Source of the DNA: Trileptium ribeirensis
Lineage: Eukaryota > Nematoda > Enoplea > Enoplida > Thoracostomopsidae
Reading direction: 5' to 3'
DNA: 64,000 nucleotides
Assembly (NCBI GenBank): GCA_030248225.1
Contig: JASANE010007077.1
Span: 49,568 to 113,567 of the forward strand
Below, piece after piece: positions 13,301-23,867 of the stretch. The notes beneath the pieces are model-generated. The model did not search any database, was not told where the DNA came from, and saw only the letters and a list, made by a program, of their open reading frames with translations. Made by a program: the position numbers and the translations under genes. Numbering within the stretch: position 1 is the first letter of the stretch; each line of letters begins with the position of its first letter.

Positions 13301-16300
13301 AGCATAATCGACAAAAATTGGGCAATATTGTAACAGAAATTCGGAAAGTTCTCAATTATTGGGCATACAGTACCCGCCAAAAATGACTGTCACTCGCTCG
13401 CGACTCGCTTGAAATAAATTTGTTCTAAAAATAGAATTTGCTATTAATTCGAATAGTTTCGAAATCTCGAGCGAGCCACTCGCTGGCGACTCGCTCGCTC
13501 GAAACGCGACGGTCATTTTTGGCGAGTACTGTAATTTTAGCAAAATTCTGGAAAATTGACAGTAACCAGGGGAAGCGAAAATTATGGTGGTCAACAATGA
13601 AAATTTTAAGGGTCAAAGGGGAACAGTGTTTTAGCGGTCACGCAGGGAGAATGAGGTGTCAGTCCCCGCCCTTTCCCCCTATAAACATCCCGGTATATTG
13701 AGGCTTTGTGAATTATATTCAAGGAAGCATTGAGTATATTGATTTCGTTACTAGCGACTAAACTTAAGATGAATCCTCTAACCATCCTATTTTGTAATAA
13801 CCGATTTGGAATCCACAACCATAATATTACGGAACATATAAAATTCGATTCGGTTCATTGCTAGCCCAGAATTAGCGACTTTCAGTCAACTAATGATAGT
13901 TCAGCGTCTTTTCCTACCTGTGCATTAGAATTCATGTCTGTTTGCTAAGAAATTTAATATACATAATTGTGACGACATACATGATACGGTCCTATAATAG
14001 TATACCAGTTATCTTCGCGAGCATAACTTTTCAATTTACTTTCTACAAAATTTTGTTCACAAACAATAATCTGGTGTTCGCGAAGCGAAATTAGTTATTT
14101 TTCGGCTGTCTAGAAACTGTTTAGCGTTGCCACTGTAACAAAATATGATAGCTATTGGAATCATCATCACTTTAATCGCGTAATAGTTTTTTCTTTTTGT
14201 TGTAACAATATTGGCAATTGTGTCTCAACCTTTATTATTGTTGTTGAAATAATTCTCCGTTCTTAGATGAGACCGAAGTCGGTCGTGAAATATCTGAAGA
14301 CTATCAAGTAACACCACGATCATCACCGTCGCGTTATCCTTCGAAATCTGTAAGCGTTGTCATGCCGCCAGCAACACTAGCGGCAGAGTCATTTGTACAT
14401 CATCGACCAGAACAGTTACAAGAATCACTGTTAGAAAGTTCTAGTGGTGGTGGTACAAGAGCTTCGTCAATTCAAGATAATTGCTCACTGGATCGGCTAG
14501 GCAGTCCGGTTGATATTCCGTCGCCAGAAATCGGATCACTGTATACACAGAACAGCACAGTGGATAACAGTGACAGTGACACTACTGCGCCATCCGGTAA
14601 GCGAATTTATTGCCGCTGTTACGGGTTTAACAACCGTTTCAGCTAAACTTCGCTAACAATGCAGTAACTACAACAGTATAATAACGGAACTGTGCGTAAA
14701 GTGCCTGACGTGATGGGACTAGTTTTAGTTCTTTGCAATAGAACATTAATACAAGAAAAAGTGTCCTTAACGAACAAGCAAAAAGAAAATCATGTTACAC
14801 GCTCTTAAAAATGCTTATATTTCTGGTATTCGAAAAATAGTCATGCTTTTTTTATTATTATGTAATGGTGCAGCTGAAATTGTTGCGACAGCCAGGGTAT
14901 TGGAAAAATGTTTTGGGTTAATTTGTACTTTAAGCCTTTTGGAAAAATGATTTTAAAGATAATGCAGTCGTTAAAATTTCCGTGGACTAGCCGATAGGTA
15001 AAACCTCTAACAATGTTTTACACGACCGTTCTCATTGATCACAGCTGCGCCCGCCAAACCTTTCGTTTGAGATTGTGCAAAATTCTGTACTGCATGCAAA
15101 TAGAACATGATATGCGACATTTTGGGTCCACTAGTCCCGAATTTGACCCGATGACACGAGTCGGTTCTGTGAAAAAGCCCTACTCAACCTGAAACCGACC
15201 CGGGTACAGTTCTAGTTGTTACATGTTTTTGTCCGGTACGCGTCTTCAAATTTATTATCACGAATTTAGTTCTAATTTTTACCAAAAGAATAATAAGAAA
15301 CAATTTCTGCGCGGTGAAGTATATTTGCGGCGTTCAAATCAGGAGCAGTATACGTGCCATCTCGTGGAAAAATGACAGAGATATCATGGTTGCGACAAGA
15401 CTGTATAATGCTGCGTAGGTGAAACCAACACGTCGTACGAATCGAAAGTTTTAACCATCATGAAATTCCTTAGAGTGTGATTCAAACCGCAGATTATGAG
15501 ACAAGTAGAGAGCTCAATCATTAACTACTACAACCTCAATTTATCAGGTATCTAGTTTTTGACAAGCCTTCAAAAACGAGTTAATCCTTACCCCTTTGCC
15601 CGACCCGACAAAACTACCCAGGCACCCGATTACCCTAGTTAATAGAGCCGCAATCACATGAAATTAAATATTTGCAAGTTTGGCAAAATTATAGTACACA
15701 CAACATAGTACAATAATTATTGTTAAGTGATACATGCATCTAAAGAAACAACATTTCCTCTGTGAGGTTAACACTGTTTCTAAATCATCGAGGTCACTTT
15801 TCGGTTTTGATTTTGAAAAGATTTTGCCTAAATATTTTGTGCATTGCACTAACAGAAACTTTTAACGGCTATGTCAGCGTAATTATTAAAAATCTAGGAT
15901 TTAACCTACTTACATTATTCACTCATAAATATATGCTTAGTATTACAGAAGCATACTCGTTACTAGACGAAATATCACGCGAAAAACTTCATAATGTTCA
16001 ACAAGAAAAAGTATTGCCTGAAGATCGTGGTCAGCTGAAGTCAATACCAACGATGAATCAGGTTAATTTCTTACCACTGAAATTACGATATAAACTAAAT
16101 CACTCGGTTTCAATTACTGGCCCTATGTGCTGTGCGTAAGGGAAAGTAGGGGAAGGACCTGAATAAAATAAATGTTTGGAGACTGGCTTGCGGGTTGACG
16201 GAACTATTCACCGTCATGTTTACAATGTGATGTCGATAAAGCTTATTCGTTCTTCAGTGGTTATGTAGAAACGAGTAAATCCACTACAAAATCTGAGCAC

Positions 16301-19300
16301 CCAAGCGGTATTTATGTATTGTATAATTTTCTATACAGGATCAAGTAATATTCGAAGAATTTGTAGCCATTACAATTTCATGGTTGAAAATAGGCGAGGT
16401 ATGCAATTTTACTACACATGCCTCGCTTTGAAACTATAAGTGAGTACGTGTTGTGCTAGTAATAAAACGTCAAACAATGTTAGCGTGTTAAAATTTATGC
16501 AAGCAAGACGCATAAGCACAGCAGTTGCACAAAAACAATTGCTTTCAACTGTTAAGTGAAACTACAATAACGTTGGTCAACGATAAATACAACTATATAC
16601 ATATGCACTAATTATGGTGGCGTAGAAGCAGCGAAACTTTGCTGCTTATGTTCATCGTTGCGAGATTAGGATTGTCTCCGATTTAAAAATTCGTAATTAA
16701 CAAAGTCCGCCAGGTAACGTACAAAGGTCTTGAAATCTGTTGACTTGCTGTCTTAGCTCAAATATTTGTTTCACCTAAATCGTCTATGTAAAGCGCAAAC
16801 AATATTTTGTACGTAAACCTAATTGATTTACAGTTGAACTAAATATTTTCACCATTATATTTCATTCCCAAAAGTTGCTATATGTCCTTAGATATATAAG
16901 AGTCACGAGATAACGTTTGCGCAAAAATTTACGGTGTGTTTTTAGTACAACAGAGGTGAAAAATACAGTGTATAAATGACAATATGTAGAACACACTTTA
17001 GTCTTCGCTAAATTGCATTAGGATACTAACATTTTGAACAGCTCTCTTATAAGATCACGATGCATAAAGTTTGCATTGCATTTTTGTAAACATTTATTTT
17101 TCTGTTGCAGACACAATTTATACAGTTGTGGAAGACTTTATATGAAATGTTTGTCGATAGTCCGAACGAACAACAATTGTACCATTCCTTAGCCACAGTA
17201 GGTAAGTATGTTCGCAAATTTGTCGGATTATGATGCCTACATTCAGTCTAAGTATGGGTACTGCCAAAATGTCCTTATTTAAATAATTTGCGCTATGAAT
17301 CTGTTTGGTAATTATATTTTTTTGAAATAGTTTCTAAAACTCAGATATAAAGGTTGAGAATGTTAACTTTATTTGCATACATAACGTATCACACTGTCGT
17401 TGCGCAAAAAATTTAATTTACAACAGAGGTTGAGTGTAAGCAACATTTATTGCAATGGACGTGCAAAAAAATCCAAGCAGTAGTATAGTGGAAAGCAAAG
17501 ATGACAGCAATACTGTCAATGTTGAGACCATAAGCTACGTATTTTCTTTAATGAAAACTGTAGGAAAAAGCACTAAAAAGTAGAAGCCTCATGTTCCAGC
17601 CATTAACGGTATAGCATGCATTTCATTTCAATCCCTTCAAGTTACATTTGCCAAGCAAAATAATTCGGGTTACCGCTATAGGGGAAGGGGCGGCGACATA
17701 TCATGTCTGGAGCTGACCCATATTCGCTACCTCCCCCTCTAAAATTTGACCTTTTAACTTTATGATATTGACCCTCAGAAATTTGTATTTATGAGCAACG
17801 TAAGGTCCAAATTTAGCGAATTTTGCCATTTTTTGCCCATCTCAGTCATTGAATATGGAATTCAGTAATACTGATGCAGACATGTGTATAAATATATACG
17901 TAATTACTACAGTATAAAAATTATTTACCCCTATTGGCAGGGGCCTGCGGAACCCCGTGCAATCTGATGACTTTAATGAAATTTTTGTATCAACGCAATT
18001 ATTGGAACTTTTGTCACGCGATGAGTCACCCAATGTGCTATGTCTTTCATCTTATGGGGATTCAATGAAACCGAAAATATGCAAAGTGATACAGCTGCGC
18101 CTTTGGAGATGGGGTGCATAACTTGTTCTGGGATCTAAGTTTTTCCAAATGTTTCAGCTCTACGACTGCGTACATATAATAATATTAAAGTACATCTTCA
18201 TGTACGCAAAAAGCTAGCATTATTGTATAAACATCATAAAAGTGGTGAAAAGACAGAAGGAACGTCAATTCTCTAGTCTTTCTCTAGCGTTCGCCAGCGT
18301 AAACTGACGCAGCGAAATTAAACTTGTTGGGTTAATATTTTAGTTTCTTATCCCATTTCGTTCAGAAAATGTTTTGTATTCCAGTTTAATGTAAAATACT
18401 ACTGTAGCGTCTACTAGCAATATGTTTTGCTTGTCCGCTATTCTACAACACTATTTTCTGTACCTCTTCTGTTAACGATCTGGGTGCCAGATGACTGCTA
18501 ATACTGCTTCCACTCCTTATCAGAAGAGGTACAGAAAATTGTGTGGTAAAATACTACTGTAGCGTCTACTAGCAATATGTTTTGCTTGTCCACTATTTTA
18601 CAACACTATTTTCCGTACCTCTTCTGATAAGGAGTGGAAGCAGCATCAGCAGTCATCTGGCACCCAGATCGTTAGCGGAAGCAAAAGGCATTAATTATAG
18701 TTCAGTCAGATTGTTAGTTTATAATGATGTTGAATAGCTGTTATTAATGTACATAATACTGCCTGGTGATTGCTGTATAAGTTTAATTCAGGAACATTAC
18801 TGTTGCAAATGGGAGAACTGCGGAGACGTTTGGTTAAACAAAAAGAGCAAAAACTGAAAGCAGCATTGCATGAAGCGATGAAGGAGACTGTTGAGCAAGC
18901 AAATCCCAACAATCAGGTCGATGGTACTTGTCATATCAGTGATAGTGTGTCGAACGTATCTTCCGATGGCAATATGACAGGATCACGCGGAGAATGGGTT
19001 TTTGGCAGTGAAGTTATGGCTACGGAGCCAAAAAGACCTGGTGACACTGATGTATCTGCAAATTCGTCGAACTGTACGACCGTGGAACAAACAGCAAACG
19101 TAGCAGTATCGGGTGGCAGTAGTGCTCAATCTGATTGCTCGCCTCGCAGTTCTGGATCAAACGTGGAAGTTCGCGAACTGCACGCGAACCAACATGCCGA
19201 TCGTAATAACAATAACTGGGTTATTACGTTTGAACAAATACTAGCTTCAATTCTTACAGAATCGGACCTATGTCAGTTTTTTGAGGCCAAACACGATATT

Positions 19301-19384
19301 GCGGAAGCCATTGCATCGTTTAAGCAAAATAGATTTCGTCGGTCCGATAGTTTCATTTTAGATCAGCAACCGTTACAATGTTAA
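1189..19384 (+). CDS. TBC1D9: TBC1D9-family Rab GTPase-activating protein, C-terminal part (six exons)
   Basis: Joined exons 1189-1348, 14267-14596, 15949-16061, 16339-16398, 17111-17201 and 18792-19384 give 448 codons and a TAA stop. Every junction is AG/GT and every phase matches. The family is GRAM-TBC-EF-hand Rab-GAPs, which stimulate GTP hydrolysis by Rab proteins in membrane traffic. The window has only the region after the TBC domain: an EF-hand-like start (LYDLNNTSILTFRDL), then 'LKLLYQLHLPPALLP', a Ser-rich linker, 'FIQLWKTLYEMF', 'EQQLYHSLATVGTLLLQMGE', a Lys/Glu-rich helix, and the family's C-terminal block 'ITFEQILASILTES'. GRAM and TBC domains must lie upstream of base 1. TBC1D8, TBC1D9 and TBC1D9B cannot be told apart here. 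The gene is convergent with PSMC5. The introns are filled with repeats, and the first is 12.9 kb. Confidence 0.88.
2065..2395. mobile_element. CCTGGG-family MITE, degraded copy
   Basis: It shares the left end (GGGCTCTCCAAATTG), the internal 'CTCTGGCAAA', 'GTACTAAA', 'GATTTTTAA' and 'CTCTTGGCAAAAT' blocks, and the right end (CACCGAATGAAGAGC) with the intact copy at 2543-2882, in the same order and spacing. The terminal repeats have decayed. Confidence 0.6.
2543..2882. mobile_element. MITE, CCTGGG family, 340 bp
   Basis: Perfect 13-bp terminal inverted repeats CCTGGGCTCTCCA (2543-2555) and TGGAGAGCCCAGG (2870-2882). The interior has recurring words 'CTGGCAAAATTT', 'GGTTCATGCC' and 'TTTTTAACCGTT'. 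Degraded relatives lie at about 2065-2395 and 37720-38085 in the same orientation. A likely inverted one lies at about 45655-46040. Confidence 0.75.
3352..4011 (-). CDS. Unidentified 219-codon open frame, probably a decayed element
   Basis: I do not recognise this protein. It is the longest frame in the window without an assigned function, and it lies in a patch with visibly higher GC than the intron around it. It is Cys/Arg/Lys-rich (CEECCFLRVV, KTCEACIMRV, SCVHCIGV), with no convincing zinc-finger spacing, signal peptide or membrane segment. Overlapping frames on the + strand (3700-4251) are of similar length, so the coding strand is uncertain. On the same strand upstream, 4343-4856 holds two further short frames broken by stops. 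This would fit a decayed transposon gene lying antisense in the TBC1D9 intron. Confidence 0.25.
   Translation of the reverse strand: MVRDRSYQTRCEECCFLRVVSERQVSLKAHVQKTCEACIMRVSFTGCLRAKARGCRQEDMRTVYPTCIKLKIAYCAGARIVFATKMKLNGLELVQRQAARADTQLTRSTRCSLALVKRETKTCWKLRITHKTMGNDIPALNEMEMILPNLGTALLTPIRFEGQSPIPGSHVHRIVKKPNVSCVHCIGVTDDVKTPIEDCLALISLRLKYLEYTATMCDL
6844..7962. mobile_element. TIR element, hAT-like ends, nested
   Basis: The left TIR TTAGGGAGTAACCGGAA (6844-6860) and right TIR, in reverse TTAGGGAATAACCGGAA (7962-7946), differ at one base. Both ends continue inward with CCGGTT/GGTTCCGG words typical of hAT-type subterminal repeats. It sits in an (AT)n tract and inside the 5870-10230 repeat, so it inserted later. 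Internal frames at 7258-7751 show no transposase that I recognise. Confidence 0.6.
7970..8310. repeat. Tandem duplication, about 172 bp x 2
   Basis: 'GTATGATAGTATATAGTGTT' (7983 on) and 'GTATGATAGTATATAGTATT' (8156 on) open two copies. Each runs through 'ATATGCGTAACCGTTTAG', 'GGCCATATAGATTTAGCGA', 'CTCTTGGTTTAGCTTAACTC' and 'ATCGGGACTTAATATG'. The copies differ at scattered bases. Confidence 0.8.
8520..8810. repeat. Inverted repeat rich in CGATCGAT / TTCGTTTAAAC
   Basis: 'AATCGAACGAAAACGCAATC' on the left pairs with 'CGATTTTCGTTTAAACTC' and 'ATCGAACGAAGCTTCGATCG' on the right. A short direct repeat 'CGAAATTCGTTAAATTAAAC' occurs twice inside (8588 and 8655). It is probably a small palindromic MITE. 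Confidence 0.5.
11611..12147 (-). mobile_element. CR1-like LINE fragment: 2A-like motif and PHD-like finger
   Basis: On the minus strand a frame ends in 'HIVGDVHKNPRPTW', a decayed form of the 'GDVHPNPGP' 2A-like motif that precedes the second ORF in many CR1-type LINEs. Downstream, in another frame, follows a PHD-like zinc finger: 'CGVCSSWCNGSCTTCFHKKC' and 'CLNCTAVWVPPL'. This order is known from CR1-like elements. The endonuclease and reverse transcriptase are not attached here. Confidence 0.6.
13366..13533. mobile_element. MITE, TA/CAGTAC family, copy 3 (168 bp, best preserved)
   Basis: The left end is TACAGTACCCGCCAAAAATG. The right end in reverse is TACAGTACTCGCCAAAAATG, followed on both sides by CTCGCTCG-type sequence, so most of the element can fold back on itself. 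It is flanked by TA. It carries no ORF of its own. It probably derives from a Tc1/mariner element, judged from the TA target and TIR style. Confidence 0.78.
14267..14596 (+). CDS. TBC1D9: TBC1D9-like exon b: Ser-rich linker
   Basis: The acceptor is 'ccgttcttag' at 14266. The donor is 'gtaagc' at 14597. The exon enters and leaves in phase 1. It codes a low-complexity, Ser/Pro/Glu-rich linker (VTPRSSPSRYPSKSV, QESLLESSSGGG, DNSDSDTT). This part is variable in the family, so the call rests on splice-phase continuity with its neighbours and on codon-like composition. It is probably disordered. Confidence 0.8.
14597..15948 (+). other. TBC1D9-like intron, 1.35 kb
   Basis: AT-rich sequence without a recognisable element. 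A short stretch around 15110-15220 is richer in CCCGA words but has no open frame. The following introns 16062-16338 and 16399-17110 are also featureless. Confidence 0.6.
15949..16061 (+). CDS. TBC1D9: TBC1D9-like exon c
   Basis: The acceptor is 'tattacag' at 15948. The donor 'gttaat' starts at 16062. The exon enters in phase 1 and leaves in phase 0. It codes 'EAYSLLDEISREKLHNVQQ' and ends with 'IPTMNQ', which matches the position of the 'PKMNQ' boundary just before the conserved helix in vertebrate TBC1D9. Confidence 0.82.
16339..16398 (+). CDS. TBC1D9: TBC1D9-like 60-nt cassette-type exon
   Basis: It is exactly 20 codons, phase 0 at both ends, between acceptor 'tctatacag' (16338) and donor 'gtatgc' (16399). 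It codes DQVIFEEFVAITISW followed by LKIGE. The exons on either side join in frame without it. The joined form (MNQ then TQFIQLWKTLYEMF) lines up better with my memory of vertebrate TBC1D9. It may therefore be a cassette exon or a lineage-specific insertion. 'VIFEEFVAI' looks like the end of an EF-hand F helix. Confidence 0.7.
17111..17201 (+). CDS. TBC1D9: TBC1D9-like exon e: conserved helix
   Basis: The acceptor is 'tctgttgcag' at 17110. The donor is 'gtaagt' at 17202. The exon codes 'TQFIQLWKTLYEMF', then 'DSPNEQQLYHSLATV' and the first base of a Gly codon. This is the best conserved block of the post-TBC region. It enters in phase 0 and leaves in phase 1. Confidence 0.87.
18391..18681. 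repeat. Compound direct and inverted repeat, long hairpin
   Basis: An 81-bp direct repeat (18391-18471 and 18546-18626, period 155) overlaps a 73-bp inverted repeat (18466-18538 against 18609-18681) with only a few mismatches by eye. The left arm is itself bounded by TTTTCTGTACCTCTTCTG and its complement. The block lies in the last TBC1D9 intron, 110 bases before the final exon. A transcript through it would form a hairpin of about 70 bp. Confidence 0.85.
18792..19384 (+). CDS. TBC1D9: TBC1D9-like terminal exon
   Basis: The acceptor is 'tttaattcag' at 18791. The exon enters in phase 1 and is open to the TAA at 19382-19384. It completes 'GTLLLQMGELRRR' and continues as a charged, probably coiled-coil helix (VKQKEQKLKAALHEAMKE). 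A Ser/Asn-rich linker follows. It ends with 'NWVITFEQILASILTES', 'FFEAKHDIAEAI' and 'RRSDSF'. These correspond to the last conserved block of TBC1D9/9B. The 3' UTR is interrupted by a mariner-type insertion that starts at 19472. Confidence 0.88.
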
Positions 19385-19471
19385 GTTATCCTCCAATTCG
19401 AATTGTGTGGTGATGTGTCGCGTTTACGGCGAATACTGAATGAAATGAGATGCGTAAAAGAAGCGGTATCG

Positions 19472-20811
19472 TATAGGGTGTCCCATAAGTAACGCCCCAA
19501 CTTCAAACTGTTGTTGAGACTGACATAATTTACACCTACAACCCTCATACTTTCAGGAATTATTACCGAATATATTATAAATATCAACGTATAACAAAAT
19601 GTTTGCCACTCGACTTAATTTGGCTGATCGAACAACTGCGGAAGATTGTATTTAGTTAACCAAATTAGCCGTGGAGTAGTGCGGCAATGGTCCCGGCATT
19701 CATCTTCATAGCCCCCTTATCATAAAACTATTGCTTCAATTAATAAAATGTTTGATGTAATAGGTTCCGTAGCTGACTTTCACCTTCCCGAACAGGGAGA
19801 CCACCGACGGCATCTGGTGATGCTGCGATACCCGATATTCCTATCATTTTGGCAATTAATTGTACGACAAAGTCAATTCGCCTATGTACTGTTTAAACCG
19901 GCATCAGCAATCGACTGTTTTCCGAATTGTTAACAGTCTGGGACTAAACCTTTTAGACCGACGTTAATTCATGCTTTCATGCTCTGAATGAGGATGATTA
20001 TGGTTATAGCGTCTTGACGACGATCCGGACTTGCTGACGAAATGACTTGGTACGCCGACGAAAGCAATTTTAAACTGAACGGCCATATTAATCGGCATAA
20101 TTGCCATGCCGAAAACCCTCGTAGCATTATCGAACACCTATATTAATGCCCTGGTCTGACAGTATGGTACAGTATGTGGTCTGGTGAATTTTTTGGGATG
20201 TTCTTTTTCGATTGCACTGTGAATGTAGGCATTACGTATCTTATGAAGCTATGAAATGAATGTTATCCTAATATTCAACAGTTACCAGATATTGACAGGC
20301 TTCACTTTATACAGGATGGCGCTCCTAACCATTTTGCGATGCCTGTGCGCCGTTGGTGGGATGAAACCTTCCCGGACCGTTGACTGAGGTGTGCCGAGGC
20401 CCTGTCGAATGGCCTGCTAGTTCTCCTGATCTAAACCCTCTTGACTTTTCTGTGGGAATGTTGAAGGAGAAGGTATACAAACGTAAACCACAAACTCTGT
20501 TCCTGAAAGAGGCTATATTGCAGGAGTGCTTATTTCTGGAGCCTGACATGGTTCGAAAAGTATGCGCGTTCGACTGGAAGAAAACATTGATCTTGGAGGC
20601 ACCCAGGTCTGCACTTAGGGCAAGTTTTATTCATCAAATAACTAAGTTATATATGACAATACGCGCATACTGGAACGCTTTTAGATGTGTTTATTATTTG
20701 GCGTGCTGGATCAGTTTAAAGCATGAACCACGCGGTGGTGAGCGGGATATGCATACCACTGACCTATTTATGCCTAATAATGCTCAGGCGTTACTTATGG
20801 GACATCCTGTA
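19472..20811 (+). mobile_element. Mariner/Tc-type DNA transposon, decayed, 1.34 kb
   Basis: 25-bp terminal inverted repeats, TATAGGGTGTCCCATAAGTA... at 19472-19496 and its complement at 20787-20811, differ at two bases and include the TA target. The + strand carries a transposase in pieces: 'WYADESNFKLNG' (first catalytic Asp), 'FIQDGAPNHFAMPVRRWWDE' (second) and 'SSPDLNPLDF' (third), then 'LKEKVYKRKPQTL'. Stops and frame breaks inactivate it. It landed 87 bases after the TBC1D9 stop codon, so it probably forms part of the 3' UTR or provides its end. Confidence 0.88.
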
Positions 20812-23800
20812 CCGGGTGATTCGGTAAAATGTGAAATGAATCAACGACAGTAGTTAATTGCAATTGAAAGATTTGGTCGTCATGTATTGTTCGAAATATT
20901 TATGTACCATTGTAGCAGGATGCTGGCCATAAGATTAGTTAGTTTAGGTGGGCGATCTTGCTGTTGTTTCTATACACAAAATTAATTAAAATTACAAAGT
21001 CACTATCATATACCACGTTAGTTTACCTATAAAAATTGTTTCTTTTTATCGTATTTATTTGTAGCGCAACAATGTATTAAGGCGAATACAGTTTCAATCT
21101 ACGACATCGGTAGGTCTATTTTGCGCACATTCTTTTATGTAGTTCTCGATTTTGAATTAGGAAGCACATAATATTGCTGGGGTTGTTGGCTTTTTAGCCG
21201 TTCAAATTTTATACCCTAAATTAAATCATGCCATAGTTGATGTGCTGAGTGCAAAGCAATAATACGTATCCGACCTATCTCTTCAATTTATCACTTTATC
21301 TAATATGAATATCTTATTCATCTGTATGTATAACGATTATGAAATGGTATCACTTCGTACAATGTAGTATTACCGCTGGATTTACCCAAGGTATAATACC
21401 ACACATTAATTAGGCAAAAAGTAGGTTTCAACTCTTTTATATCTAAAATCAACCATGAATATGCGTGCGTAGGATGTTATGTTGTAGGCAAGGTTAGGCG
21501 TAGAGATTCGTTCACCTAGTAATAATAATTTTTACTTTGACTATAGTTGATTTTATGCTATATTGTGTAGTTCGCGAAATGTTTCTGCAACTTTTATGAT
21601 TCCCAAGCCTATAGAAGTATGTGGCTAATTTTTTTATAACGTGTATTTGAGGCTATGCGTCTAATATATCTAATGATCTAAGTTAGGGAATTGTTCAAGA
21701 AAACATCCTTTGACTTATTGTCGTTTTTATAGCTAATTTACTTATAGTTGGATTGAGTCACCACCTTCTTTAAACCATTTATTATTCAATGAAAATTTTG
21801 AACAAGAAAGTTTAAAGTTAATCTCAACACTGTACTAGTAATTAGCTAACATTTCACAATATTAACAGCTTCATCACAACGTTTCATTTTACATATACCG
21901 GAATAATACTGAATATATTAAAGCAGCAAAGCAAAATCAAATTTTTTTTCGCCTATAACCCATATGGTCTCTGTAATAGCGCACCCAGGGAACCTTTGCC
22001 CCTATCGTCGCTTCCAGAGTAATAGTTCCGTTGGTGCTTCAGGTAAGAAATTTTCCACTCTGGTGTGAAAAACGTGAAAATTAATAATTTCACCATTGGA
22101 ATACTGTGGAAGACCACGGAACTTCGCGCAAAATAGTATATTTCGGTTTTATTTTTGTCGGACCCTTTCTTGGCATAAGTCTGACCGGTCTCCTTGCTTT
22201 AGAAAATTCTTGGTTCGCCATTGGGTCTCTTTGTAGCATCTTATTATATTTATATTCCACGATTTTAGATTGTGTATATACTAACTACAAACATGTATAA
22301 TAATAAAAACGGAATTTGGGTAAATGGAAGTAAAATGCTCGCCTCTATGACAAAACAAACGTGGACGATGTAGAAAAGTTTGGTTGTGCCATGGAGCAGA
22401 CCGGTAAAGACTATCAACCCAAAATTTAAAGTTCATAAATTTTCCCATTACTCCAAGTGTATTTTAAACCAAAATAACGCAATACAGAGACGCCCGCTTG
22501 ATTGTGCACGAGATATAATGCAGGTTTCACGGAATACTGCGTGCAGAAAGAAAGTGGGTTGTTTTGTCTCTAGCAAACATTCGCAACAAACAAAAATCTC
22601 TAACGGATGGCTATATGATATTTTAGTTTTGTGTAAATGGCTGCTAGATATTTTTGTCTTTAACGACACCTTGTTTCAGTTTAAAATATTGTAACACACA
22701 ATTGAAAGAAACTGGTCTTTTTCAAATAGTCGAAAAAGTCAATCTTTGCTAGTCGTAAGAGACAAATATCTCTGCCGGTATTGACAAAAATCTGGTACGG
22801 CTAGCTGCTACCACCAGGAACTTAGTATTTTGAATGGTACAGTGTCGAGGGAAGTGATACATAATTATAAATCGCTCAGGTGCATGGGAGAACAGCGATG
22901 TATGGATGAAAGGCAATGCGCGAAGGTTATGAACAATTGGGGAAAATTAACGTAGAACACGAACAAAACAAGTTTAGGCTGGTAATAGTTCCGTGCTTCC
23001 AGCTAAATTGTGATTTGTTAAATTTTTCGGACAGTATAAACGTTGGAAAATAGATATGCGTCCGTTCAAGTGTATATAATTCATCAAGTCGTTTAGATGA
23101 TGGGTATATGGTAATATGTACTAGGACCAGTTTTGGCCCTAAGGGATCCCAGCTGCACCACCATTTTACTTGGTGTGGTGCCCGGACAACCCCGGCTTCC
23201 ACGACCCTCGGTGAACTGCTAGCTGACCTAAGGAAATCGCTTAGCCTAGCAGGCTGCCGGCGAGTTAACAAGGGTATTCGGCCTGGCCCCTATGTCGGCC
23301 CACGTATCTAGTGATATGAAGGTCCGCCTGAGGGAGGGTCAACCCCTATGCCTGCTCACAGGTAATAAGGCTGACCCGCCTTTCCCTCATTTCACTTAAA
23401 TCCTTAAGGGTGGGCGTTTTCCTGTTTTAGTCTAGCACACATTGAGGTTTCGCGTTAAAATGATAACAATAAATTTCACTTCTACTGTCCGCTGTACATA
23501 TTACGTATTTGTATTTCAATCCCGCGATATATATGTCGTAGACATGTTAATCCGACGGTTATTGACTTATTGAAAAATAAACAAAGGCTCTCCAATATTT
23601 CAAATATAATTTGAATTTTGTATGTGCAGTTGACAATCCTACGAAGACTCAAGAATGTGGTTCTTTGAAAGAAAAGATGCAGATATATTACAGACGTAAC
23701 GTATAATTTTGGAGCTCTTCAAGAAAGTCTGCTGTGATAACTTACGTACAACGAAAAATTTAGCAGTGAATAAAATATAGAATTATCGTGGCCAAGTTTT

Positions 23801-23860
23801 TTTCAATTCTGAGCATATCACTATACATATTCTTGCTTCGCCCAGCGCAAGTCGCGATAT
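20812..23860. other. Gene-free region between convergent genes
   Basis: Mostly AT-rich unique sequence. 23100-23410 is a GC-rich patch (GGCCCTAAGGGATCCCAGCT, then CCTTTCCCTCATTTC). The last word is shared with 37327-37340 beside a LINE remnant, so it may be an untranslated end of the same LINE family. Short frames at 22106-22300 and 22380-22694 lack any recognisable domain. Confidence 0.55.
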
Positions 23861-23867
23861 ACCTGAA

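Larger units (their letters stand above)
1349..14266 (+). other. TBC1D9-like intron, 12.9 kb, repeat-filled
   Basis: It contains CCTGGG-family MITEs (about 2065-2882), an unidentified coding-like island (3352-4011 and neighbourhood), a large repeat copy (5870-10230), a LINE fragment (11611-12147) and a TA-type MITE (13366-13533). In 1349-2060, 2890-3350, 4020-5860, 10240-11600, 12150-13360 and 13540-14266 I see only AT-rich, non-coding or unrecognisable sequence. Within that, 10680-11240 is rich in imperfect 'caataatggtac'-like short repeats. Confidence 0.7.

Noticed and set aside
22106..22300. Short hydrophobic frame resembling a membrane protein
   Set aside because: 64 codons, AT-rich, no splice partners and no family resemblance; hydrophobic frames are common in such sequence.
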